Assembly: GCA_012517855.1 (NCBI GenBank) | Contig: JAAYUD010000096.1 | Coordinates: forward strand, 1 to 64,000 | Reading direction: 5' to 3' | Length of the DNA stretch: 64,000 nt | From: Bacteroidales bacterium | GTDB taxonomy: Bacteria; Bacteroidota; Bacteroidia; Bacteroidales; Bacteroidaceae | Shown: positions 11,101 to 19,387 of the stretch, in pieces | Layout: the number at the start of each line of letters is the position of its first letter | How positions within the stretch are numbered: the first letter of the stretch is position 1 | Position numbers and translations under genes: made by a program | The notes under the pieces: generated by a model | Seen by the model: the letters and a program-made list of their open reading frames with translations, nothing else | The model's database searches: none | Told to the model about the DNA's origin: nothing

Positions 11101-11316
11101 AGATACTGAAGCCCCGATAATCGGTTCACCATTACTATCCTGAACAGTTCCGCTAACAATACGGTTTTTTGATTGTTGCATTTCATTTTGGATAGTAACT
11201 ACATTATTTACTGCATAGAGCAATGCAACCGTTGGAGAAAATAAGGTTACAACTGACAAAGCAACGACTTTAAGAAGTCGAGATTTGCCACCAAAGGTTA
11301 ATCTACTTTTTTTCAT
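8110..11316 (-). CDS. SusC/RagA-family TonB-linked outer-membrane protein (ORF open to 11475; start re-placed at MKKSRLTFGG)
   Basis: CarboxypepD-like N-terminus (GTVQDSNGEPIIGASV), VVVGYG, plug ITVLKDAASAAIYG, C-terminal TVSVALKLKF. Confidence 0.93.
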   Translation of the reverse strand: MKKSRLTFGGKSRLLKVVALSVVTLFSPTVALLYAVNNVVTIQNEMQQSKNRIVSGTVQDSNGEPIIGASVSVIGSTKGQITDVNGKFSLSVSSGDVLQITSVGYTSQKVKVGEKRNVVVVLIEDNKLLNEVVVVGYGKMKKGDLSAAVATVANMDKLQERPVSNVSQMLQGQIPGVSVVSNGGHFSSEPTITIRGMGSPNGESPLYVVDGVPGAPFNLSDVTSITVLKDAASAAIYGAYAGSAGVILVTTKQAAPGRTTVEYNGLFGASKATNLPQSLTWEQEYKVRKASYADAGSSLPIGWDRISEDPVYGKTNTDWIGEIFRTAPFYRHNIAISGGTDEISNRLSLEYNDTQGTLINTYSKKIIARLNSMWKLSKYVRIREDLSWRDTQVRDVNTTSAESGVILAALMMPRNVFVYNADGSYSGTVPTSADYITKYGQTYADIHGDCINPVRILDAAYDNNHLSTMTSSTFLDIMEPIKGLNFTSRFTYKQSNYFERYYSTRRLEAGKPNDNNSLEYISYREPEWNWENTLTYNRVFGAHNIGLMASTTAEEYQYRNFSVTGHDFASEIPSMMYFAQAGYFDNATDAYYKDRNFSMVGRASYSYADRYFFTASLRRDYAGRLPQGHKYGDFPSVTAAWKITSEPWMPKSKQLNLLKLRASWGKIGNLGSISYGYGNPTLSTRIIGGGDVGNQIGISTPIMNGIYLANGYNANLTWETSEQVDFGLDASLFGNRMSVTLDYFDKNTKGLIKQQDTNWPTTIGISAQYINDGKVNNRGLELSINWADKINKDWSYYIGGNIATLRNRVSYIGAADAQGNKPVWTSGGTYKEMNPYRTIEGKPLYSFYLIRTAGVFKTDAEASSYVNKDGKMIQPNAKAGDLKFVDKDGDGSIGSGDYEFRGNAMPKLSYAFNAGFTWKKFSFDMMLQGVAGVKLYNAYKYTTLNESLGNFNRSNKILKALDGPNSEVPRITMSDPNGNFSTISDYYLENGSYLRIKNVSISYSFTDLLRKLRYFNDRRGSFDMTLSCDNLLTITPYSGIDPEVGGTGLDCCQYPISRTVSVALKLKF

Positions 11317-11516
11317 TAATTTCACGATTTTAGAACAATTAATTAAACAAGGTCTCAATAATACTCTAATATAAGAATAAGCATCAAACAAACAATACAC
11401 TTTTAAGAAAGCATCAGTTTCTCGCATTTTGTGTATTATCTTTTCCGACGTGTTAAAATTAGATATAAAATTCATAGGCCTTATATTATTTCACGCATAG
11501 AATTCTTCTTTTTGCG

Positions 11517-11524
11517 CAAAATTA
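11517..11524 (-). promoter_or_regulatory. Bacteroides -7-type element (TAATTTTG)
   Basis: Matches TAnnTTTG, ~200 bp upstream of the SusC start. Confidence 0.45.
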
Positions 11525-11574
11525 CATATAAGCTATTTCATCGACGTTTAGATACAGTGACAATGATATTTCAA

Positions 11575-12522
11575 CTATGGTCGACTGATTCCTTGTAGTG
11601 TTCTTATGTAAGTATCCATGGTACCGTCCTCTTTTAGTACAATAATCCTTGCACCTTTTGGATATTTTCCATACGAGAGATAGCCTGTTTTGCGGCCATA
11701 ACATAACTGAATACCGGCAAGTGGAGCAACAAAATCATTTTCGTGATCATGTCCTACAAAAATGGCTTTAACATCTCTCTGCTTCCAAAATTGGTAAAAC
11801 AATCCTGTATTTATAATAGGAGAACAAACTTCTTCATTCTTATGCCCCATCGTAGTAGGACGAGTACGAACATATTCAAATTCGGGCAAAGGAATATGAA
11901 AGAAAGCCAGAGCCGGAACAATACGCTTATTGACAGCTTTAATATGAGTACTTTCTCTGACATACCATGCTACTTGATTTTCTTTAATCCAATCATACTC
12001 TCCCAATATCGAATCATGAATATCCGAATGAGAATCAAACAAGAAAAGATTCCATGTGTTGTGCATTTTGGAAGAGTATATAGGAATAACGCAATTCCCA
12101 TAGCCATCTACACCATGGCCGGCGTTAGTTGTAAGATTGTATGGCTTCTTTATTAAATAATTAAAGATAGTACGCTCAGAGATTCCATGCTGGGCATCGT
12201 GATTACCAAATGTAACGGCATAAGGTATTTTGCGAAGAATAACCGGAGCCAAACACTCATCCCAGCCCCTATAGGCATTCTCCGAGACAACGATATCGCC
12301 TGTGTAAACTACGAAATCAGGTTTTTCTTTATCGAGTACTTCGTTTATTACTCTAAAAGTACTATCATTCTTTTGCGAATTCTTATCGCCCGTCATCCAA
12401 TGCATGTCAGTGAACTGAACTATTTTAAATGTTTTTCCACAAAACTTCAATACGGGTTTGGCAGGATATGCCAACACGAATAGCATCAAAAAGAGGGCGA
12501 AGAATAAATTTCTTTTCATCAT
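11575..12522 (-). CDS. Metallophosphoesterase, Dcr2/purple-acid-phosphatase-like
   Basis: FTDMHWM, YTGDIV, TFGNHD, VGHDHENDF; paralogue of N-terminal half of the ORF at 19388-21559. Confidence 0.87.
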   Translation of the reverse strand: MMKRNLFFALFLMLFVLAYPAKPVLKFCGKTFKIVQFTDMHWMTGDKNSQKNDSTFRVINEVLDKEKPDFVVYTGDIVVSENAYRGWDECLAPVILRKIPYAVTFGNHDAQHGISERTIFNYLIKKPYNLTTNAGHGVDGYGNCVIPIYSSKMHNTWNLFLFDSHSDIHDSILGEYDWIKENQVAWYVRESTHIKAVNKRIVPALAFFHIPLPEFEYVRTRPTTMGHKNEEVCSPIINTGLFYQFWKQRDVKAIFVGHDHENDFVAPLAGIQLCYGRKTGYLSYGKYPKGARIIVLKEDGTMDTYIRTLQGISRP

Positions 12523-12624
12523 TAATCAGATTTTAATTATTAAAATAAACACAGGCTATACACCTCTCTAAAGAAATGTACATTATAAAAAAATTGATTT
12601 TAGAAAAGACCTTGTTTGTTTCAA

Positions 12625-12632
12625 CAAAAGTA
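12625..12632 (-). promoter_or_regulatory. Bacteroides -7-type element (TACTTTTG)
   Basis: Matches TAnnTTTG, ~100 bp upstream of the 12522 start. Confidence 0.5.
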
Positions 12633-12880
12633 GTAATAATAATTTTAAACCCGTGCAATATTTTCACAAACATCTATCGAAAATTCATGCCAGCTCTCGT
12701 GTCATCGCTATTTCCATCCAGTCAACTCATCCTCGGCATCTGACACAAGGAGTATCTATACATCCATTTATGTAGAAGCAGATGACGCTAAAATAACTAA
12801 AGCATGTCTCATTGAAAACATACAGATGTAGTTGCCATAACTAAAGATACATACGCTATTTACATCCGTTAGTTATTTGC

Positions 12881-12964
12881 GTCTCACGGCTGTGATACAG
12901 TCGTCTCACCCGTGTGATACACCTGTCGCACACGAGTGAGACACTTGTCTCACATCTGTGAGAC
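12881..12964. repeat. Four tandem 18-bp palindromes, exact 22-bp period
   Basis: GTCTCAC-GGCT-GTGATAC, GTCTCAC-CCGT-GTGATAC, GTCGCAC-ACGA-GTGAGAC, GTCTCAC-ATCT-GTGAGAC at 12881, 12903, 12925, 12947. Confidence 0.9.
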
Positions 12965-13061
12965 GGTAAATACTAATAATAGTTTTGCGAGAAACATGCT
13001 TATGTAAAAACCAAAACAAACAGATGTTAACCATGTATGTTGCTTTAGTAAATAAAAGAAC

Positions 13062-13108
13062 TTGCGTGTAATGAATAAGTATTATGCTAACTTATTCATT
13101 ACACGCAA
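13062..13108 (-). terminator. Terminator hairpin of the 33-13 kb operon
   Basis: Perfect 19-bp stem TTGCGTGTAATGAATAAGT/ACTTATTCATTACACGCAA, 9-nt loop, ~20 bp past the GH2 stop. Confidence 0.8.
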
Positions 13109-13128
13109 AGTATGAATTGAAGAGACTT

Positions 13129-15906
13129 CTATTTTGCCCCGCAATTATTTATCTGCAATTGAGGGGTTGCTACGCCCGCATCGCAAGTTGCCACATAAGC
13201 TCTGATTTGCTTTTTCTCGCCAGGGAATAGCGTCACGAAGTTATCACTCCAAAAGACAGGATGAAGTTCGTTTCCTTTTTCATCCAATAATGCCAGCTGA
13301 TTGAAAAAGGACAATTGCTGCGTGTTGTTCTCAAGCTGAATGTCGCAGATATATTCTCCATCTTTTTTCGTCACAGAGATACCTGTTTTCAGCTGAGGGC
13401 TTTTAAAGGCGGTCAAACCTACCAGATCGATATGCTGAGAGTAAAACCAATATAAATTATCGGATAACAATTTTCCTCCGGCATTTTTCAACTCCAATTT
13501 CACGAAATAAGGATCGGTATACATTCCTTGTTGTGGCACAGCTACCATTTCTTTATAACTATTGGCCTCAACGCTATCTATTTTGGTGGCGTACTGCCAA
13601 ACCACGTTCAGATTCTTATCTACAACCTTGGCAGTAAGTTCAACGTTCCGCAAAGGATTTAATGTGGCATTGATGACAGATAGCTTAAAATCGTTTGCAT
13701 TCAGTTGCACATGAATGGGTTCCATGGCCTTCTTTGCAAAATAATATGCAGCGTTGGGATTCAAATACCAATCGTAAATTTGCCACCCCACGTCCGGCCA
13801 ACAAGAATTAAGTTTCCATATCATTACGCCCGACGTAATATCCCACATGCGATGATTGGCGGCTTCGAACATAGCTCTATAACCGTCGGCATTGAGGTAT
13901 TGAGCCCATTGCGAATACTGCTTGGCATCTTTAGGATCGCCAAACATCGTTCGGATAGCGTTATCGTAAGCGCGATAGCAATAGTTATCTACATCCCATG
14001 CCCCATGTTCTGCCCATATACTATCAAGTGGGAAATAAGGTTTGTCTATGTCTTTATGATCGGCTACAGTAGGTATAAACTTCTTCAAACTAGCGTATAA
14101 AGGCATTGAAGGCATGCCCAGTTCATTTCTGAACATCTGTAGATGCACTTCTCTGACTTTATCGAAGAAGTAATTTGACGGAGCCCATCCATAATCGGGA
14201 GCGCCGTCGTCTGTGGTACCGGTAGGCGTATCTTCGAGCATATAGGGCGTTTGCTTCTCCACATCCCAACTGATGCTTGTAGTGGGGATATAGGGGCGGG
14301 TGGTGTCCAATTGCTTTACCTTCTGTTTCATCGCCCGATAAAGTTGTTCGTCGGGAACTACTTCATTGACACCGAACCATGAAATAATGGAAGGATGATT
14401 GCGATACCTCAACACCATATCTTCGACACCGCGCACCGCCAAATCGTGATCTAGCGGATAATGTTCGGTTTCCGTACCCGGATACATGCGCCAACATTGC
14501 AAAAACACGTGCCATACCATGATGCCATACTTATCGCAACTTTCCAACCAAGCATCATCGGGCGAAGGCATGTCCTCGCTACCTATCAAATTGACGTTGG
14601 CGTCGGCAATGAGACGCATCTGGTCGTAAATCCTTTTTTCAGAATCGTCCAACAACATATCGGGTTGTATCCATCCACCTTTGCAAAACACCTTTCGGCC
14701 ATTGACGTAATAGACCAGTCCTGCCTCTTTTCCGATGTACTTGAGCTCTTTCTTCACCTCTCTGAGGCCGAAGTCGAGTTCTTTCTCATCAGATATTCCT
14801 CCTTTTGCCAACAGTTGCAGTTTCAAATGATGTAAATATTGCTGCCCATAACCGTTCGGATACCACAGATATGGTTTCTGTATTCTTAATTGCGGATAAT
14901 CGGCCGACGAGAATTCGATGACTTGGTGAGACTGGGGAGCTAAGGATACCTTTTGAGACAATGTAATTGGACGCATACGCCCTTCCATCGTTTTTGTATA
15001 CGAAGGAAATTGTACCTCATTGAGCAGATTGATAGATACCCGAAGCTTTCCGTTGATCGCCTTATCGGAAACATTTCGGACATCAACCCTTACCTTGACA
15101 TCTGCCAACGAGGTATCTCCGTTGGGCAATGTAGTCACCACAAACGGATTCTCCAATAGCGCATCACCGGTGGCCTCTATCGCTACTTTCTGATAAACGC
15201 CCATATTGCGGTCGCGCACTACCGGTGCACAATCCCATCCTCCGGACATTTTCAGCGTCTCGTCTTTGAATATATCCGTAGCGTGCCCTCGTGTAGGACC
15301 AAAGAACTTGAGTTGAGTGCCGGGAGTAGGAACACCCGGATGATCTACCTGATATACCTTGAGTGCAATACAATTGTGCGCCCCCGATACAACATAACGG
15401 GTAATATCCAACTTGAAGCGACGAAACATGCCATATATACTATTCTTATCTGCCACCAGATGCCCATTGACCCAAACATCTGCACGGTAATTGATTCCGT
15501 ACAATTTGAGCCACAGTTTTTTGCCTTTATACGAACGAGGCACATCGACTACCGTACGATACCAATAAGGATCTTGCCATGGGTTACGCCCATTCTTAAG
15601 ATAGTTGTACTTGCTCAGACCCATTTTTTGGTTGAATTCGTCCGAGACGTCGGGAATGAGATAATTGTTCATCCCCACACGCGGATCGGGATAAACTCCA
15701 TTCTTTACCAACGCATTCAACACGGTAGAGGGAACCGTAGTCTTGTACCAATTGTGAGGTAGATACGACGTGTCGGACACTTTATCATCAGAAGCCTCAA
15801 CATCGGACGAGTTCTTTATCTCCCAATGCGTCAATGTCTTTTCTTGGGCGCAAGCGATGGTATAACATCCCAATAGCGCCAATATTGCAATAACCGTCTT
15901 TCTCAT
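13129..15906 (-). CDS. GH2-family glycosidase, exo-beta-D-glucosaminidase/beta-mannosidase-like
   Basis: LWLKLYGINYRADVWVNG, RYRNHPSIISWFGVNEV (acid/base), FRNELGMPSMP (nucleophile region). Confidence 0.85.
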   Translation of the reverse strand: MRKTVIAILALLGCYTIACAQEKTLTHWEIKNSSDVEASDDKVSDTSYLPHNWYKTTVPSTVLNALVKNGVYPDPRVGMNNYLIPDVSDEFNQKMGLSKYNYLKNGRNPWQDPYWYRTVVDVPRSYKGKKLWLKLYGINYRADVWVNGHLVADKNSIYGMFRRFKLDITRYVVSGAHNCIALKVYQVDHPGVPTPGTQLKFFGPTRGHATDIFKDETLKMSGGWDCAPVVRDRNMGVYQKVAIEATGDALLENPFVVTTLPNGDTSLADVKVRVDVRNVSDKAINGKLRVSINLLNEVQFPSYTKTMEGRMRPITLSQKVSLAPQSHQVIEFSSADYPQLRIQKPYLWYPNGYGQQYLHHLKLQLLAKGGISDEKELDFGLREVKKELKYIGKEAGLVYYVNGRKVFCKGGWIQPDMLLDDSEKRIYDQMRLIADANVNLIGSEDMPSPDDAWLESCDKYGIMVWHVFLQCWRMYPGTETEHYPLDHDLAVRGVEDMVLRYRNHPSIISWFGVNEVVPDEQLYRAMKQKVKQLDTTRPYIPTTSISWDVEKQTPYMLEDTPTGTTDDGAPDYGWAPSNYFFDKVREVHLQMFRNELGMPSMPLYASLKKFIPTVADHKDIDKPYFPLDSIWAEHGAWDVDNYCYRAYDNAIRTMFGDPKDAKQYSQWAQYLNADGYRAMFEAANHRMWDITSGVMIWKLNSCWPDVGWQIYDWYLNPNAAYYFAKKAMEPIHVQLNANDFKLSVINATLNPLRNVELTAKVVDKNLNVVWQYATKIDSVEANSYKEMVAVPQQGMYTDPYFVKLELKNAGGKLLSDNLYWFYSQHIDLVGLTAFKSPQLKTGISVTKKDGEYICDIQLENNTQQLSFFNQLALLDEKGNELHPVFWSDNFVTLFPGEKKQIRAYVATCDAGVATPQLQINNCGAK

Positions 15907-16799
15907 TCTTCAGTGGAATTTATAACTGAAAGAGCAGCTCCGATTACACCGGCGTAGTCGCCCAACAAAGCCGTCTTCAGCAGTACCGTATTGACCAATG
16001 GCGAACTGATATACTGACGAAACAACTTGTCCGTCTTCTCTAAAAACAGATCGGCCGACTTAACCAGCGAGCCACCTAAAATAACAACAGCAGGATCTGT
16101 CATATTAACCGTCCAAGAAAGCACATAAGCCAGATCGGCGGCAAACATATTCCATGTCTCTACAGCCCTGCGGTTTCCTTTGCGCGCCAATTCGGCCACT
16201 TCGGTAGCCGAGCACTCTTTTCCAACCAACTGATTGTAAGATTTGGAAATTGCTTTCCCAGATACATAATCTTCAATAATACCATCCTTATAGGGAGAAG
16301 TCCATATTTCGCCAAAACAACCTGTAGTGCCTTGTTTTATTTTACCGGAATCGACAAAGGCACACCCTAGTCCGGTGCCCAATGTAAATCCAAGCACAGA
16401 AGAAGCATTCTGCCCCCCTCCATAAACAGCTTCGCCCAAAATGTAGTCGTTGGCATCATTATCAAAAACGATGTTCGTCTTAAAATCTTTGAGCAACCTA
16501 TCTTTCAGCGGATAGTTTTTGAGTGTAGGCAGATTGGCAACATCAAGAATTATCCCTCTTTCATTATCTATAGGACCCGTACATCCAATACCGATACCTT
16601 TAATATCGTAGACTTGAGCCTCTTGCCATACTTCTCCCAAAAGGCGCACAAAGTTATTCACGATCTTAGTGGGCGAACATTGCGCATTAGTCGGAATACT
16701 CTTAATAATACCAATTGGAACGCCATCTGCACCGATAATACCCACGCGAATACTTGTTCCGCCTATATCAACCCCTATTGCTATTCTTTGTTTCTCCAT
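15903..16799 (-). CDS. ROK-family sugar kinase
   Basis: GVDIGGTSIRVGI, IGIGCTGPI, VFDNDANDYILGEA, GFTLGTGLGCAFV. Confidence 0.9.
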   Translation of the reverse strand: MEKQRIAIGVDIGGTSIRVGIIGADGVPIGIIKSIPTNAQCSPTKIVNNFVRLLGEVWQEAQVYDIKGIGIGCTGPIDNERGIILDVANLPTLKNYPLKDRLLKDFKTNIVFDNDANDYILGEAVYGGGQNASSVLGFTLGTGLGCAFVDSGKIKQGTTGCFGEIWTSPYKDGIIEDYVSGKAISKSYNQLVGKECSATEVAELARKGNRRAVETWNMFAADLAYVLSWTVNMTDPAVVILGGSLVKSADLFLEKTDKLFRQYISSPLVNTVLLKTALLGDYAGVIGAALSVINSTEE

Positions 16800-16800
16800 T

Positions 16801-17874
16801 TTACTCGATAACAGTTACTTTGCCTCCATGTGAAAAATCTCCGGGTGTCATTCCTTTTATTTTAGCCCAATCAATGACCATCATTTGAATAGGAATAACG
16901 GACAGTATGCTCCATATATCCGGATCCTCGCCCTTTATTTCTATTTCGAACAGATTGTCGTGCCGAATACCGGTTTTCTTGTCTGTTACAAAGATTACTT
17001 TCCCCTCAAATTTCAATATATTATCTACTAAACGAACCATAGCAGGATATGTTTCGGAATGAGAATTAGAGAAAACCACGCCACGAAAGTTCTTCGCAAC
17101 CATCTCTAGCGGGCCATGACGAAATTCGCCTCCCAACATTGCCGACGCAAAAGTATTTGTTGCCTCCATAAACATCAAAGCACTCTGTAGAGCAACGGCA
17201 ATATCTGTTCCGCGTCCAATAAATAATAACGATTGACAGTCTTCAAAGAATGGCCTCACATTTTCCATCAACACATCACTTTCTTCCAAAATACGAGAAG
17301 TGGCATCGGGTAATGAACTGATCAGAGTTTGAGCCTGATCGCCAATAATGGCATGAACCAATAAATAAGCCACCAACATAGACGAAGTAAAAGTCTTCGT
17401 CGAAGTCATCAGTTCCTTTCCGGCAACCGACAACAAGGTATAATCGGCCCGAGCAGCCAAAGAACTTTCTTTTTCATTGCAGATAGCTACCATAGTAATA
17501 CCGGCAGGCAGCTGTTGTATCAACTGCACCACCTCGTAACTCTCTCCCGATTGAGATATGCAAACCAACAATGTATTTGACCGAACAATAGGGAGTTGAT
17601 AGTGCAACAATTCGCTTGCGCTAAGAGCAAATGCCGGCACACCTTGAGCTGCCAACATAGAGGCTGTAGATTGCGATATAAAATAAGAGCTTCCCATTCC
17701 GGTCAATATCAGTTTATCGTATTTACCGGAATGCCACAACTCTGAAACATGACTCAATATACCGCTTCCTTCACCGTCTTTATAATACGATATGGTATTG
17801 TGTAAGGCTTGTGGTTGTTCTTCGATTTCTTCTAAAAATTTATTTTTCATATAACTACTATTCATTAATTCCAT
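16801..17874 (-). CDS. SIS-domain sugar-phosphate isomerase/deaminase (GlmS-isomerase/AgaS/FrlB-like)
   Basis: LTGMGSSYFISQ, VCISQSGESYEVV, EFRHGPLEMV. Confidence 0.88.
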   Translation of the reverse strand: MELMNSSYMKNKFLEEIEEQPQALHNTISYYKDGEGSGILSHVSELWHSGKYDKLILTGMGSSYFISQSTASMLAAQGVPAFALSASELLHYQLPIVRSNTLLVCISQSGESYEVVQLIQQLPAGITMVAICNEKESSLAARADYTLLSVAGKELMTSTKTFTSSMLVAYLLVHAIIGDQAQTLISSLPDATSRILEESDVLMENVRPFFEDCQSLLFIGRGTDIAVALQSALMFMEATNTFASAMLGGEFRHGPLEMVAKNFRGVVFSNSHSETYPAMVRLVDNILKFEGKVIFVTDKKTGIRHDNLFEIEIKGEDPDIWSILSVIPIQMMVIDWAKIKGMTPGDFSHGGKVTVIE

Positions 17875-17889
17875 TGTTTATCTATCTTT

Positions 17890-19383
17890 TTATTTTTCGC
17901 AGGACGGATTTATATATATCTCGTCTATATATACCGGCTGAGGTGCATTAAAGGCTATTTTAAGGTATCTGGCATTCTTGTTGATCTGATTGATAAAGAT
18001 GCCATCAATCCATGCATCATGATTAGTATTGGGAAAGTATGGAGCATCTTTAACAGCAGCCAAGCTATACGAATCTCCTTGATCCGAAAGATATAAATAA
18101 ACCTTGAGTGGCATTCCTATATTACCCGGATGATAGTTCAGCAATCTCATAAATATCTTTTGAATATCCTTTTGATGTTTCATATCGACGACTATTTCAT
18201 GATAACCTTTATCGAACTTGACCCAATGCGCATCGTTCATGTTTTCTTCGGCAAGCTGACCATCAAACAACTCTCTATCTGAAGACATTGAAGTATCTGC
18301 CGTATTCTTGAGCCTCCCCATCAAACTAGCTTCAAAAAGCGACCAATATTCATCTCCCTTTCTCCATGCCTTATAATCGTTATATACTTTTTGCGACCAC
18401 ACAGGTTGCCCCAAATGATAGTTTGTATTGGGCGAATCTATGATACCACAAACACTGAACGAAATGATATTGTCTACCGGAGCCTGAGAAGCAATAGCCA
18501 GTTGAGACAACAACCGTGGGAAAGCGGCAGGTATCAATGCCGAAGTTCTATCGTTGGTTGCCCCTTCCCAAGTAAATGATTCACAATTGGCCCACAACTC
18601 TATATGCAATCTTTGGTGAATATCTCTCAACAACTTCCAATGTTTCTTTAGATTGGGTATGGGGAAAGGTTCTCTGACGCACCCAACCTCGTCTTGATAA
18701 GCAATGATATCTACCTTGAGTTTAGCCAATTGTTTTTCGAATGCAGGGTCTTCGAAAGCAGATTCATAAATGCCATAGGGAGAAATCATAATCTTTTTAG
18801 TGGGAGTCAATGTACGGGCACGTTCGCTTAGTTCATTGACAGCTTTCACAGCATGCTCGGCAAACACCGGACAAAGACAATCTTCGACAGGCAGATACCA
18901 ACCATAAAAGGAAGGACGATGCCCATAAATAGAAGCCACTTCTTTCATAATATCTAACTGTCGCTGTTTAATCTCGGGCTTACGAAGATCATCGTCCTGA
19001 TTTTGTGCCCAACCTATGCTCATGAAGACCTTCATCTTGAGGCGATCGGCTTCATCCATAATAGCATCTACAGGACTTTCGCGCTTTTTATCGTAAATCC
19101 AGGGCATTATCTTGGAAGGGTAATAAGACTGTCCTTCATTGGCAATAGCCATAAATACGAGATACTCAATGCCCATATCATGCAACTCTCTGACCTTGGC
19201 TTTCCACATATCGGGATCGGTGTTATCAAAATATTGAGGATCCATATACTTATTGCGTACATCCTGATATGCTAGATTAATAAATGTGCCTTTGATAGGC
19301 TGTATCTTATCATTGGTTGCAAAAGTAGGTATGGTAACAAACCAACCTATCAATAATAATGAATATAAATACTTACTGAACAT
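17890..19383 (-). CDS. DUF4434-like TIM-barrel protein with C-terminal beta domain, Sec signal (ORF open to 19419)
   Basis: GTFINLAYQD..., YGWYLPVED, AYQDEVG, WANCESF; paralogous to 22512 and 39728 ORFs. Confidence 0.75.
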   Translation of the reverse strand: MFSKYLYSLLLIGWFVTIPTFATNDKIQPIKGTFINLAYQDVRNKYMDPQYFDNTDPDMWKAKVRELHDMGIEYLVFMAIANEGQSYYPSKIMPWIYDKKRESPVDAIMDEADRLKMKVFMSIGWAQNQDDDLRKPEIKQRQLDIMKEVASIYGHRPSFYGWYLPVEDCLCPVFAEHAVKAVNELSERARTLTPTKKIMISPYGIYESAFEDPAFEKQLAKLKVDIIAYQDEVGCVREPFPIPNLKKHWKLLRDIHQRLHIELWANCESFTWEGATNDRTSALIPAAFPRLLSQLAIASQAPVDNIISFSVCGIIDSPNTNYHLGQPVWSQKVYNDYKAWRKGDEYWSLFEASLMGRLKNTADTSMSSDRELFDGQLAEENMNDAHWVKFDKGYHEIVVDMKHQKDIQKIFMRLLNYHPGNIGMPLKVYLYLSDQGDSYSLAAVKDAPYFPNTNHDAWIDGIFINQINKNARYLKIAFNAPQPVYIDEIYINPSCEK

Positions 19384-19387
19384 ATTT

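Noticed and set aside
12881-12964. CRISPR array
   Set aside because: Repeats are 18 bp with 4-nt spacers and no cas genes nearby; does not fit CRISPR geometry.
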